A stretch of 35,498 nucleotides of DNA from contig JAIPDY010000003.1 of the NCBI GenBank assembly GCA_021737445.1, positions 1 to 35,498 on the forward strand, written 5' to 3'. Within the stretch, counting starts at the first letter, position 1. Every line of letters starts with the position of its first letter. Below the pieces are notes generated by a model. That model was not told the DNA's origin. It saw only the letters and a program-made list of their open reading frames with translations, and searched no databases. Below are positions 1 through 6,771 of the stretch, piece after piece. The stretch comes from Desulfotignum sp. Lineage in GTDB: Bacteria; Desulfobacterota; Desulfobacteria; Desulfobacterales; Desulfobacteraceae. The position numbers and the translations under genes are program-made.

Positions 1-1382
1 TCTTCTTCGGTTCCCACACACCCGGCTGCCGCCTGCATCAGATACTTGCCGATCTGGACCCCCGAGGCCCCCAGCATTATCAGGGCTGCGGCATTGGCAG
101 CGATATTGCCGTTTTTCCCGATACCGCCCCCGGCAAACAAAGGAATTTCATTTTGTTTGCCGATCTTGATCAGGTTCAGGTAGTTGTCTCTTATGCAGCT
201 GGCAATGGGGTGCCCCATGTGGTCCATGGAAACGGAATAGGCAGCACCCGTGCCCCCGTCTTCACCGTCAATGGCAAGGCCTGATGCATAGTCGTTGCGG
301 GTGAGGTTGTTGAGCACAGCCAAAGAGGTGGAAGATGCGGAAATTTTGGGATATACCGGCACCCGGAAGCCCCAGGCCATGGACATGGACAGAATCATCT
401 TGGCCACGGACTCTTCAATGGAGTACTGGGTCTGGTGGGTGGGGGGACTGGGCAGGCTCACCCCCCGGGGAACACCCCGTATGGCGGCAATAAGCTTATT
501 GACCTTGTGCCACATGAGCAACCCCCCGTCTCCTGGTTTGGCACCCTGTCCGTACTTGATCTCAATGGCGCAGGGGTCTTCTTTCATATGGGGGATGGCA
601 TGGATGATCTCATCCCACCCAAAATAGCCCGAAGCAATCTGGAGGATGACGTATTTTAAAAACCGGGACCGCAAAAGTCTGGGGGGGCATCCCCCTTCAC
701 CGGTACACATGCGCACCGGCATGCCCATCTCCTCGTTCAGATAGGCCACCCCCATCTGAAGGCCCTCCCACATGGTGGGGGACAGGGCACCGAATGACAT
801 GCCGCCGATGATCAAGGGATAAATTTCGCGCACCGGCGGGATCCATCCCTTTTCCCGCAGCCGTTTCATGTTTTCCCTGGGAGAGAGCACCCGCCCCAGC
901 AGGGTCCGCATCTCAAACTCATGGCGCCCGGCATCCAGGGCCGGGTCAGTGAGCATGGAAATCCGTGTAAATTTTATCCGGTCCAGAATGGAGGCTGAGG
1001 CATTGCGCCGTCCGCCCCTGCGCCGGGGAACCCCCTGCTGGTTGATGTGAAATTTCATCCGGTCCAGGCCGGGGTTTTTTACCGGGTGAATGGCATCATT
1101 GGGACACACCAGGGTGCACATGGCACACCCGATACAGGCATTTTCCACTGCGGTCCGCTGCCGGATCCCGTAAAAGGTGTCATAGCTGTTGGTCTGGTCC
1201 GCGTGTTTACGGATGGATGTTTTTATGACCCGCTTTCTGAACACTTCCAGCCCAATGGCTTTTACCGGGCACACCGCTGTACACTGGCCGCACAGGGTGC
1301 ATCTTTCATTGCTGTAACGGATCTGCCAGGGCAGATCGTTCAGGCTTAAAGCGGAAGGTTCAAGGCTTCTGTTTGACGACAT
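1..1382 (-). CDS. Glutamate synthase FMN-domain subunit with N-terminal 2x[4Fe-4S] ferredoxin (3' end cut by window edge)
   Basis: Archaeal-type glutamate synthase subunit, which reduces 2-oxoglutarate plus ammonia to glutamate using FMN and iron-sulfur centres. About 460 codons are visible and the reading frame runs off the left edge. The ATG at 1382 follows AGGAGG at good spacing. Residues 28-38 (CxxCxxCxxxC, then P) and 83-93 (the same pattern) are two ferredoxin-type 4Fe-4S motifs. From about residue 180 the sequence matches the GltS central/FMN domain, including GGMSFGALS, TGEGG and a DGEDGGTGAA loop that contacts FMN and 2-oxoglutarate. The start overlaps the upstream amidotransferase gene by 37 bases, so the two are almost certainly translated together as ammonia donor and synthase. 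The GXGXG domain and any NAD(P)H subunit would lie outside the window. Confidence 0.93.
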   Translation of the reverse strand, partial: MSSNRSLEPSALSLNDLPWQIRYSNERCTLCGQCTAVCPVKAIGLEVFRKRVIKTSIRKHADQTNSYDTFYGIRQRTAVENACIGCAMCTLVCPNDAIHPVKNPGLDRMKFHINQQGVPRRRGGRRNASASILDRIKFTRISMLTDPALDAGRHEFEMRTLLGRVLSPRENMKRLREKGWIPPVREIYPLIIGGMSFGALSPTMWEGLQMGVAYLNEEMGMPVRMCTGEGGCPPRLLRSRFLKYVILQIASGYFGWDEIIHAIPHMKEDPCAIEIKYGQGAKPGDGGLLMWHKVNKLIAAIRGVPRGVSLPSPPTHQTQYSIEESVAKMILSMSMAWGFRVPVYPKISASSTSLAVLNNLTRNDYASGLAIDGEDGGTGAAYSVSMDHMGHPIASCIRDNYLNLIKIGKQNEIPLFAGGGIGKNGNIAANAAALIMLGASGVQIGKYLMQAAAGCVGTEE

Positions 1383-2476
1383 ATATTTACCTCCTGGCGT
1401 TCAGGGCTGACAATGGCAGTGTCTAAATGCATGGGTTGCATATCTTTGGATTTGTCCCTGTCCGGGATGACGGCATCCAGGCCGCATATCTCTGAGGAAA
1501 ATCCGTAAATGCCGGGTTTTCCCCCCACCACCCCGGGCCGCAGTTTTTTGCGGTCCTGGACCATGAACAGTGAATGGTCCGGCAGGGTGCCGATGACACA
1601 GTTGGGACCGTCAATGATCAAAGACCGGCAGGTGCGTTTCAGGTGGGACAAAAACCCGGCATCCGGATGCTGCACAAGATCGCTTTCCTGCAGGGGGGTG
1701 ATCACATGTTTATACCCGTCAATCCCCAGCCCCAGTTCCACAAGAGAATAGTGCAGAATATGGGCGAACACCTCGGAATCGGACTGGTATCCGGTGTAGG
1801 CAGGGATCCCCCGGGAGGTGAGAAAATCTTTGATGGGAATAAACGCGGTATTCTCCCCATTGGTCATGGTACAATACCCTTTGATGAAAAAGGGATGGCA
1901 GGCATACAGGTCAATGGCGTAATTGGTGTTCTGCCGTCCCTGGGCCATGATCACCCGGGCGTTGAGCTCTTTTCTGTCCAGGCCCAGGTACTGGGCCAGC
2001 TGCAAAGGGTCTCCGATTTCCTTGATCATGATGGTATCCGGCCAGAAGGAAAATACCATCATGTCTTTTTTCTCTTCTCCCATTTCGCGGATTTTCAAAC
2101 GGATATCAGACAGCCTGTCAGCCAGCGTTTCTCTGGTGAGATTCTCCCAGTCTTCAGGGAGTTCATAGGCACGGATCAGGTACAGATCCCTTCTGGGAAT
2201 CCCTTCCACCGGAATTTTGGGAACCTTTAACGAAATTTTATACTTGGTGAGAAATCCCATATCCATCATGAAAAGATCCAGACGGCGGATGCCCTCCTCA
2301 CTGAAAATACCCGACAGGATAGGGGCGTCTTTCATTTCCTCAAAAGGGCCGCCCAGATCCTGGAGCAAAAGGCCCATACCTGATCCGTCATGGCCTTCTT
2401 TCATGACATCCAAAGCCTTGATTGCCAGCATGGGTGATACCGGATCCTTGCTGGTAAGTGCAAACAAACGACACAT
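1346..2476 (-). CDS. Class-II glutamine amidotransferase subunit of glutamate synthase
   Basis: Ntn-type glutaminase domain that releases ammonia from glutamine for the adjoining synthase subunit. The protein starts Met-Cys-Arg-Leu-Phe. In this family Cys2 becomes the N-terminal nucleophile after Met removal, which decides the start at 2476 over the longer reading frame that opens at 2611. The ATG has an AGGAG-type ribosome site (GAAGGAGAGTTGAGC). The length of 376 residues fits stand-alone GltS domain-1 proteins. Later motifs typical of class-II amidotransferases are GQNTNY-like RQNTNYAID, TMTNGEN and TGYQSDSE. The 3' end overlaps the start of the FMN/ferredoxin subunit. A sigma-70-like promoter and a hairpin-forming leader lie upstream. 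Confidence 0.9.
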   Translation of the reverse strand: MCRLFALTSKDPVSPMLAIKALDVMKEGHDGSGMGLLLQDLGGPFEEMKDAPILSGIFSEEGIRRLDLFMMDMGFLTKYKISLKVPKIPVEGIPRRDLYLIRAYELPEDWENLTRETLADRLSDIRLKIREMGEEKKDMMVFSFWPDTIMIKEIGDPLQLAQYLGLDRKELNARVIMAQGRQNTNYAIDLYACHPFFIKGYCTMTNGENTAFIPIKDFLTSRGIPAYTGYQSDSEVFAHILHYSLVELGLGIDGYKHVITPLQESDLVQHPDAGFLSHLKRTCRSLIIDGPNCVIGTLPDHSLFMVQDRKKLRPGVVGGKPGIYGFSSEICGLDAVIPDRDKSKDMQPMHLDTAIVSPERQEVNICRQTEALNLPL

Positions 2477-2542
2477 GCTCAACTCTCCTTCATCTAAAAA
2501 TATTGCAGCGGTCAACCCATGGGATGCAATCATGTAACCGCG

Positions 2543-2579
2543 AATTTTGGAGAAAGGGGATACACCGATTTCCAAAATT
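2543..2579 (-). promoter_or_regulatory. Inverted repeat in the glutamate synthase leader
   Basis: Perfect 9-base arms (AATTTTGGA at 2543-2551 and TCCAAAATT at 2571-2579) with a 19-base loop. They lie in the predicted transcribed leader of about 100 nt, between the promoter at 2583-2611 and the start codon at 2476. The element could be an RNA hairpin or a protein-binding dyad. No known riboswitch was recognised. Confidence 0.35.
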
Positions 2580-2582
2580 TTT

Positions 2583-2611
2583 AATCTAAAGACATTCCCG
2601 GACCATGTCAA
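2583..2611 (-). promoter_or_regulatory. Predicted sigma-70 promoter of the glutamate synthase operon
   Basis: On the minus strand, TTGACA (2611-2606) is followed by a 17-base spacer and TAGATT (2588-2583). The -35 box is a perfect consensus and the -10 box matches 4 of 6. Transcription would start near 2576, leaving a leader of about 100 nt before the amidotransferase ATG. Of the gene-free stretch 2477-2816, this promoter, the leader hairpin and the terminator at 2754-2797 are what I can identify; 2612-2753 is AT-rich with nothing clear in it. Confidence 0.55.
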
Positions 2612-2753
2612 TCATTTTATTTGTTTTTCAGGGAGTTACACAGGCAGATCACAGGGAAACGGCACCAGTACATGCCCCATATCCCTCTTAAAAATTAAGG
2701 GGTTATAAAAAAATGAAGGGTTTTCGAAAAAGACAGAAAAACAGAACAAACAC

Positions 2754-2797
2754 CACAAAAAAAGCCAAGGTTCCGGATATTATTTCGGAACCTTGGC
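2754..2797 (-). terminator. Intrinsic terminator after the YkgJ-type gene
   Basis: Perfect 12-bp stem: GCCAAGGTTCCG at 2764-2775 and its complement at 2786-2797, with a 10-base loop. On the minus strand it is followed directly by TTTTTTTG. It lies 20 bases past the stop of the minus-strand gene ending at 2817 and would end the transcript coming from the sigma-54 activator region. Confidence 0.85.
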
Positions 2798-2816
2798 AGA
2801 AACAAAAATTTTATTT

Positions 2817-3152
2817 TTAATACCGGGAAAAGGCCTGAAGCCCGTAAATTCCCCTGGCCTGGTCGCACAGGGGATTGGACCTGCCGTTCTCCCAGGAGCG
2901 CTGGAAATTCCGGCATATGGCCGGCCGGTCGTCATATATCGTACATGCAACCCGGGTACCCACCACCCCTTTGAGGGCAGCGCATCTGGAGAGTGATGTC
3001 TGGGTTCCCTTCATGAGCTGCTGGTGGTTTTTGTCAAAACAGGTCAGGGCCGGCGGCAGGCCGGGGCCTACTAGATCGGCCTGCTGCACCGCTACCGGGA
3101 AAAAAGCACAGCAGGCCCCGCACCCCATGCAGGGGCTGGGCCTTGCTGACAA
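2817..3152 (-). CDS. YkgJ-family cysteine-cluster protein
   Basis: A 111-residue protein of the YkgJ/UPF0153 family, small proteins with a conserved cysteine cluster thought to bind a metal or Fe-S centre; their function is not established. Visible motifs are PCMGCGACC (Cys 8, 11, 14, 15), a central Cys pair and the signature CTIYDDRPAICRNF near residues 70-83. The only start that keeps the first motif is TTG at 3152. An in-frame TGA lies upstream, there is no upstream ATG, and the next ATG (residue 9) would cut the cluster. No convincing Shine-Dalgarno is visible, so expression may be low or coupled. It is the last gene before the terminator at 2754-2797. Confidence 0.82.
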   Translation of the reverse strand: MSARPSPCMGCGACCAFFPVAVQQADLVGPGLPPALTCFDKNHQQLMKGTQTSLSRCAALKGVVGTRVACTIYDDRPAICRNFQRSWENGRSNPLCDQARGIYGLQAFSRY

Positions 3153-3194
3153 TGGTTTAATTTTGACAGGTATGTGCCCAAGATGACAAGGGAC

Positions 3195-3533
3195 TCATAC
3201 AGCCTGATCGGTTTTCATTGCCTGATAATAATCATTCACCTGCATTTCCCTGGATTCTTTATTGTACCAGCCGTCAAACAGAACAAGATTTTTGTGTTCA
3301 TCCAGAAAAGAATAATCTTTTACCGTTACCCCCTGCATGGCAGCCATGGCAGGGTCAAAAATACGAAAATCAGACACCCCGTCCTTTGGCAGATTCATCA
3401 CCACCTTGAGCTGCCAGACCCAGTCCGGGTCATATTCCAGATTCACCACCAGGTATTTTCCCAGATCTGATGACAATTCTTTGGGCTTGGGCAATGTTGC
3501 AGGGCCTGACTTTTTCCAGAATTTCCAGTTCAT
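3195..3533 (-). CDS. Small protein of unknown function (112 aa)
   Basis: Not recognised. The start is set at ATG 3533, which has a good ribosome site (AGAGGTGAAA), rather than at the further upstream in-frame start near 3593. The protein is soluble: a basic N-terminus (MNWKFWKKSG), then a mixed alpha/beta region with many Trp, Tyr and Asp residues, and no signal peptide, membrane segment or cysteines. It lies in the minus-strand run between another small unknown gene and the YkgJ-type gene, downstream of the sigma-54 activator, with a 219-base gap before it that could hold its own promoter. Coding is supported by the ribosome site and by reading-frame length. Confidence 0.6.
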   Translation of the reverse strand: MNWKFWKKSGPATLPKPKELSSDLGKYLVVNLEYDPDWVWQLKVVMNLPKDGVSDFRIFDPAMAAMQGVTVKDYSFLDEHKNLVLFDGWYNKESREMQVNDYYQAMKTDQAV

Positions 3534-3752
3534 TTTCACCTCTTTGTGGTATGGGTTGTGCCTGGAACCTGTTATGAGCACAAACCATACCAAAAGAGAA
3601 AAAAATACTGTTTCACTGGTCTGCGGCTGTCATCACTGCCGTGGCCGGCCTTATCCAATCACAGACAACAGGATGTCTTATGTCTTTTTTTAAAAAAAAT
3701 CGGAACAGGCATTTCTCATAAATCTCAGAAACCATATTGGCACACAGGGTGT

Positions 3753-4019
3753 TCAGGTCAGACCGATCTTATCAAAGAAATGCCGGCGTTTCATGCGGAA
3801 CAGGGCTTTATCTTCCCGAACCAGGTAAAACACCTTTGTACCGGTATCGTCGTTACAAACATAGACACCTGTATAGTCGTTCTGATCCGAAATGTCACCG
3901 ACACGCTCCACATCATCATTGAATCTGCGGCACACGGCTGCCCAATCTTCGATCTTGGCATTTTTGGCTATAAAAAATTTTTGTGATGCGTCATCATAAT
4001 CCGCCTGGATGCATTTCAT
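3753..4019 (-). CDS. Small protein of unknown function (88 aa), downstream of sigma-54 activator
   Basis: Not recognised. A strong ribosome site (GGAGGTGAACC then ATG at 4019) and a start only 22 bases after the activator stop support a real gene in the same transcript. The product is small, polar and soluble, with two cysteines in its first half, a central acidic stretch (Asn-Asp-Asp, Asp-Gln-Asn-Asp) and a basic C-terminus (RMKRRHFFDK). No domain signature is seen. Co-transcription with the activator suggests, but does not show, a link to acyl-CoA metabolism or its regulation. Confidence 0.6.
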   Translation of the reverse strand: MKCIQADYDDASQKFFIAKNAKIEDWAAVCRRFNDDVERVGDISDQNDYTGVYVCNDDTGTKVFYLVREDKALFRMKRRHFFDKIGLT

Positions 4020-4041
4020 GGTTCACCTCCGGTTTTTGGGA

Positions 4042-5637
4042 TCATGCCAAAAAATTGTATCTTATTTTCCGGCCAAAAGGAATGTTTAATTTTTTCATCC
4101 GCTTGCGCAGCGTGGACGGATGCATCCCCAATATTTTTGCTGCGCCTTTTTCTCCCTCCACCCGGCCGTTACAATATTCCATGGTTCTTTGAATATGGGC
4201 GGCCGTGACCTCGTCCATGGACTGAATTTTTTTATCCGGCGAAAATCTGCTGAACTGTCCCTGATTTTTTTGTTCCAATGCCAAACCGATTTCCGAAAAG
4301 TCAAGAATGCCGGAACGGTCCAGAATCATGGACCGTTCCACCGCATTTTCCAGTTCACGGATATTGCCCGGCCAGTGATAGGCCAGCAGCCGGTCCATGA
4401 CTGCTCCGGAAACAGCAGGTATCCTGGGGCGCTTCATCTCTTTGGCTTTTTTCACAATAAAATACCGTACCAGATCCGGGATATCGGTTTTGCGATCCCG
4501 CAGGGGCGGAATCTCAATGGGAAACACCTGTAACCGGAAAAAAAGATCCGGCCGGAACCGCCTTTGTGCCATCATCTTTTCCAGGTTCCGGTGGGTGGCG
4601 GCAATGACCCGGATATTCACCTTGATGGTTTCACTGCCCCCCACCCGGTCAATCTCCTTTTCCTGGAGCACCCGCAAAAGCCGGATCTGGGCCTCGGCAG
4701 GCAGTTCCCCGATTTCATCCAGAAACAGGGTACCGCCCTGGGCACGCTCAATACGGCCCCGTTTGCCGGAAACCGCACCGGTGAACGCCCCCTTTTCATA
4801 CCCGAACAGCTCACTGTCCAGAAGAGAGGCAGGGATGGCCCCGCAGTTGACCCGGATAAAGGGTCCCTCTCTGCGCAAAGACAGGTTATGGATGGCATTG
4901 GCAACCACTTCCTTGCCGGTGCCGGTTTCTCCCAAAAGCAGCACCGGACTTTCCAAGGGTGCCACCTGGTGCACCATCTCCATGACCTGCCTGAGCCCCT
5001 GACCGGCTCCCACCACTTTTTCCCCGGTCATCTGGTGCAGTTCATCCTGAAAATACCGGTTGTCATCGGCCAGAAGTTCTTTAAGATTTTTCAGTTCCCT
5101 GAACCGCAGGCTGTTGGTGAGGGCAATGGCACACGGCTTGGACAAAAGACCGAGCAGGCGGACCTGGGCCGGGGTAAATTTGCTCTGCCCGTCATTGAAC
5201 ACGCTGAAAATACCCAGCATGGTTTTTTCCAGAACCAGGTCCATGACCACGGCAGACAGGTCCCAGGCCCTGAGCCGGTCCGCCACCGGCCCGGTCACCG
5301 GGTCATCCCCCAGCCGGTCAATGACGCGTATTCTTTCCAGGCGGTGATGTGCCACCTGCCGGCGGCCTTTTTGGGACAAAGGGATGCGGGTGGATACGGC
5401 CCTGCCGGAGCGGGGGGTGGCATGGGCCACCATCTCCACCACACCGGTATCCGGGTGATATACCTGAAACCCCATCTGGCCGGCGGGCATGAACCGTCTT
5501 ACATAAAGCAGACACTGGTGAAGGGCACGCTCAAGATCCAGGCTGGAACACAGCTTTAAGGTGGCTTCCCTGAAAAAATTTTTTTCATCCACCGGGGATA
5601 CCATACTATCTGTCTGGCTGGACCCTGTCTGAACCAT
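4042..5637 (-). CDS. Sigma-54 dependent transcriptional activator (GAF - AAA+ - Fis HTH)
   Basis: Bacterial enhancer-binding protein that hydrolyses ATP to open sigma-54 promoters. Residues about 25-185 look like a GAF-type sensor. The AAA+ domain follows, with Walker A GETGTGKE (Lys242), the sigma-54 contact loop GAFTGA (283-288), Walker B GGTLFLDEIGE and an arginine-rich sensor region. A Fis-type helix-turn-helix (HPSTLRKRMKKL) is at the C-terminus. The ATG at 5637 has AAGGA seven bases upstream and is preferred over the in-frame TTG at 5652, giving 531 residues. It is divergent from the acyl-CoA operon, whose upstream region has a -24/-12 promoter, so that operon is the likely target. The lack of a receiver domain and the presence of GAF suggest control by a small ligand, possibly an acyl-CoA (inference). 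Confidence 0.92.
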   Translation of the reverse strand: MVQTGSSQTDSMVSPVDEKNFFREATLKLCSSLDLERALHQCLLYVRRFMPAGQMGFQVYHPDTGVVEMVAHATPRSGRAVSTRIPLSQKGRRQVAHHRLERIRVIDRLGDDPVTGPVADRLRAWDLSAVVMDLVLEKTMLGIFSVFNDGQSKFTPAQVRLLGLLSKPCAIALTNSLRFRELKNLKELLADDNRYFQDELHQMTGEKVVGAGQGLRQVMEMVHQVAPLESPVLLLGETGTGKEVVANAIHNLSLRREGPFIRVNCGAIPASLLDSELFGYEKGAFTGAVSGKRGRIERAQGGTLFLDEIGELPAEAQIRLLRVLQEKEIDRVGGSETIKVNIRVIAATHRNLEKMMAQRRFRPDLFFRLQVFPIEIPPLRDRKTDIPDLVRYFIVKKAKEMKRPRIPAVSGAVMDRLLAYHWPGNIRELENAVERSMILDRSGILDFSEIGLALEQKNQGQFSRFSPDKKIQSMDEVTAAHIQRTMEYCNGRVEGEKGAAKILGMHPSTLRKRMKKLNIPFGRKIRYNFLA

Positions 5638-5739
5638 GTTTTTTTCCTTCAATGTTTCTGCATGGGATGCAATCGCCGGAACATTTTTCTATCCTATCTG
5701 ACAGTTTAATACAAAACTTTATAATAGAACAGTTTTTTC

Positions 5740-5758
5740 TTTTCTATGAAACAGAAAA
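5740..5758. promoter_or_regulatory. Possible enhancer-type inverted repeat upstream of the -24/-12 promoter
   Basis: TTTTCT (5740-5745) and AGAAAA (5753-5758) form an inverted repeat about 60-75 bases upstream of the sigma-54 core promoter. This is where an activator of the neighbouring type could bind. The arms are short and in AT-rich DNA, so this is a weak candidate. Confidence 0.2.
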
Positions 5759-5816
5759 CCGCATCCCCTTTAAACCTGAAAAACATAACTGCTTGAAATA
5801 AAAGTCTTTTTATACC

Positions 5817-5832
5817 AGGCATGATTCCTGCT
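5817..5832 (+). promoter_or_regulatory. Predicted sigma-54 (-24/-12) promoter of the acyl-CoA operon
   Basis: AGGCATGATTCCTGCT has the invariant GG at 5818-5819 and GC at 5830-5831 with the exact spacing of the -24/-12 class. It matches the consensus TGGCACG-N4-TTGCW at GGCA, G and TGCT. Transcription would begin near 5843, 57 bases before the dehydrogenase ATG. A sigma-54 activator gene is divergent and adjacent. Confidence 0.7.
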
Positions 5833-5899
5833 ATGCTGTTATCCTGACTGCAGCAAACACACCAACCAGTAACAGATGTAACAAAAAAAGGAGCCATCA

Positions 5900-6757
5900 A
5901 TGGAGATGAAAAAAATATGTGTGCTCGGGGCCGGCATCATGGGTGCGGGCATTGCCCAGGTGTCTGCCCGGGCCGGTTTCCAGGTCTGTATCCGGGACAT
6001 GGAAGACCGGTTTGTGGAAAACGGCCTGTCCACCATCAAAGCCAATCTGGACCGGGCCGTGAACAAAGGAAAACTTGACAAAGACGAGGCAGCAGCTGTT
6101 TTTGGCCGGATCACCGGCACCACCGACCTGACCCTGGCTGCAGCAGAGGCAGACCTGGTGATCGAAGCCATCATCGAGGTGATGGAGATCAAAAAACAGG
6201 TGTTCCAGGACCTGGACCAGATCTGTAAGAAAGACACCCTGGTGGCCACCAACACCTCCGGTCTTTCCATCACGGAAATGGCATCCGTAACCCAGCGGCC
6301 GGAAAGGGTCATCGGTATGCATTTTTTCAACCCGGTGCCGGTGATGAAACTGGTGGAACTGATCCGGGGGTTCACCACATCTGATGACACCCTGAACATG
6401 GCCTGGGAATTTGTGGAAAAAATCGGCAAAACCCCCATTGAGGTAAAAGAGGCCCCGGGATTTGCCGTAAACCGGATACTGTGTCCCATGATCAATGAGG
6501 CTGTCTTTGTTCTGGCAGAAGGGGTTGCCTCGGCCGAAGACATTGACAAATCCATGATGCTGGGGGCCAACCACCCCATAGGTCCCCTGGCCCTGGCCGA
6601 CATGGTGGGCCTGGACACCATTTTGTTTGTGCTGGAGGGATTTCACCGGGAAATCGGTGAAGACAAATACCGGCCGGCGCCGCTGTTGCGGAAAATGGTG
6701 CGGGCCGGGTACCTGGGCCGCAAAAGCGGCAAGGGATTTTACGACTATACCAAATAA
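5900..6757 (+). CDS. hbd: 3-hydroxybutyryl-CoA dehydrogenase
   Basis: Soluble enzyme that interconverts (S)-3-hydroxybutyryl-CoA and acetoacetyl-CoA with NAD(P). The N-terminal Rossmann motif GAGIMGAG starts at residue 10. The active-site segment HFFNPVPVMKLVE, the PGFAVNR segment and the C-terminal helical domain with GPLALADMVGLD and GYLGRKSGKGFYDY are all present. The length of 285 residues is normal for the single-domain bacterial form. The ATG at 5900 has AAGGAG upstream. It is the first gene of a three-gene plus-strand operon behind the -24/-12 promoter, 14 bases before the acyl-CoA dehydrogenase. It fits butyrate-type beta-oxidation or its reverse. Confidence 0.95.
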   Translation: MEMKKICVLGAGIMGAGIAQVSARAGFQVCIRDMEDRFVENGLSTIKANLDRAVNKGKLDKDEAAAVFGRITGTTDLTLAAAEADLVIEAIIEVMEIKKQVFQDLDQICKKDTLVATNTSGLSITEMASVTQRPERVIGMHFFNPVPVMKLVELIRGFTTSDDTLNMAWEFVEKIGKTPIEVKEAPGFAVNRILCPMINEAVFVLAEGVASAEDIDKSMMLGANHPIGPLALADMVGLDTILFVLEGFHREIGEDKYRPAPLLRKMVRAGYLGRKSGKGFYDYTK

Positions 6758-6771
6758 ACAAAGGAATATAT

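Noticed and set aside
2477..2611. N-terminal extension of the glutamine amidotransferase
   Set aside because: Class-II amidotransferases need Cys right after the initiator Met, so the start must be 2476.
2684..2703. Imperfect inverted repeat CCCTCTTAA / TTAAGGGG
   Set aside because: A bulge, short arms and AT-rich context make it too weak to call as an operator or terminator.
3663..3690. Short hairpin AGACA/TGTCT followed by a T run on the plus strand
   Set aside because: The stem is only five bases and no plus-strand gene lies upstream, so a terminator call is not justified.
4564..5559. Long plus-strand open frame opposite the sigma-54 activator
   Set aside because: Antisense shadow of a strongly supported AAA+ gene; its translation is rich in His, Gln and Pro with no domain and has no ribosome site.
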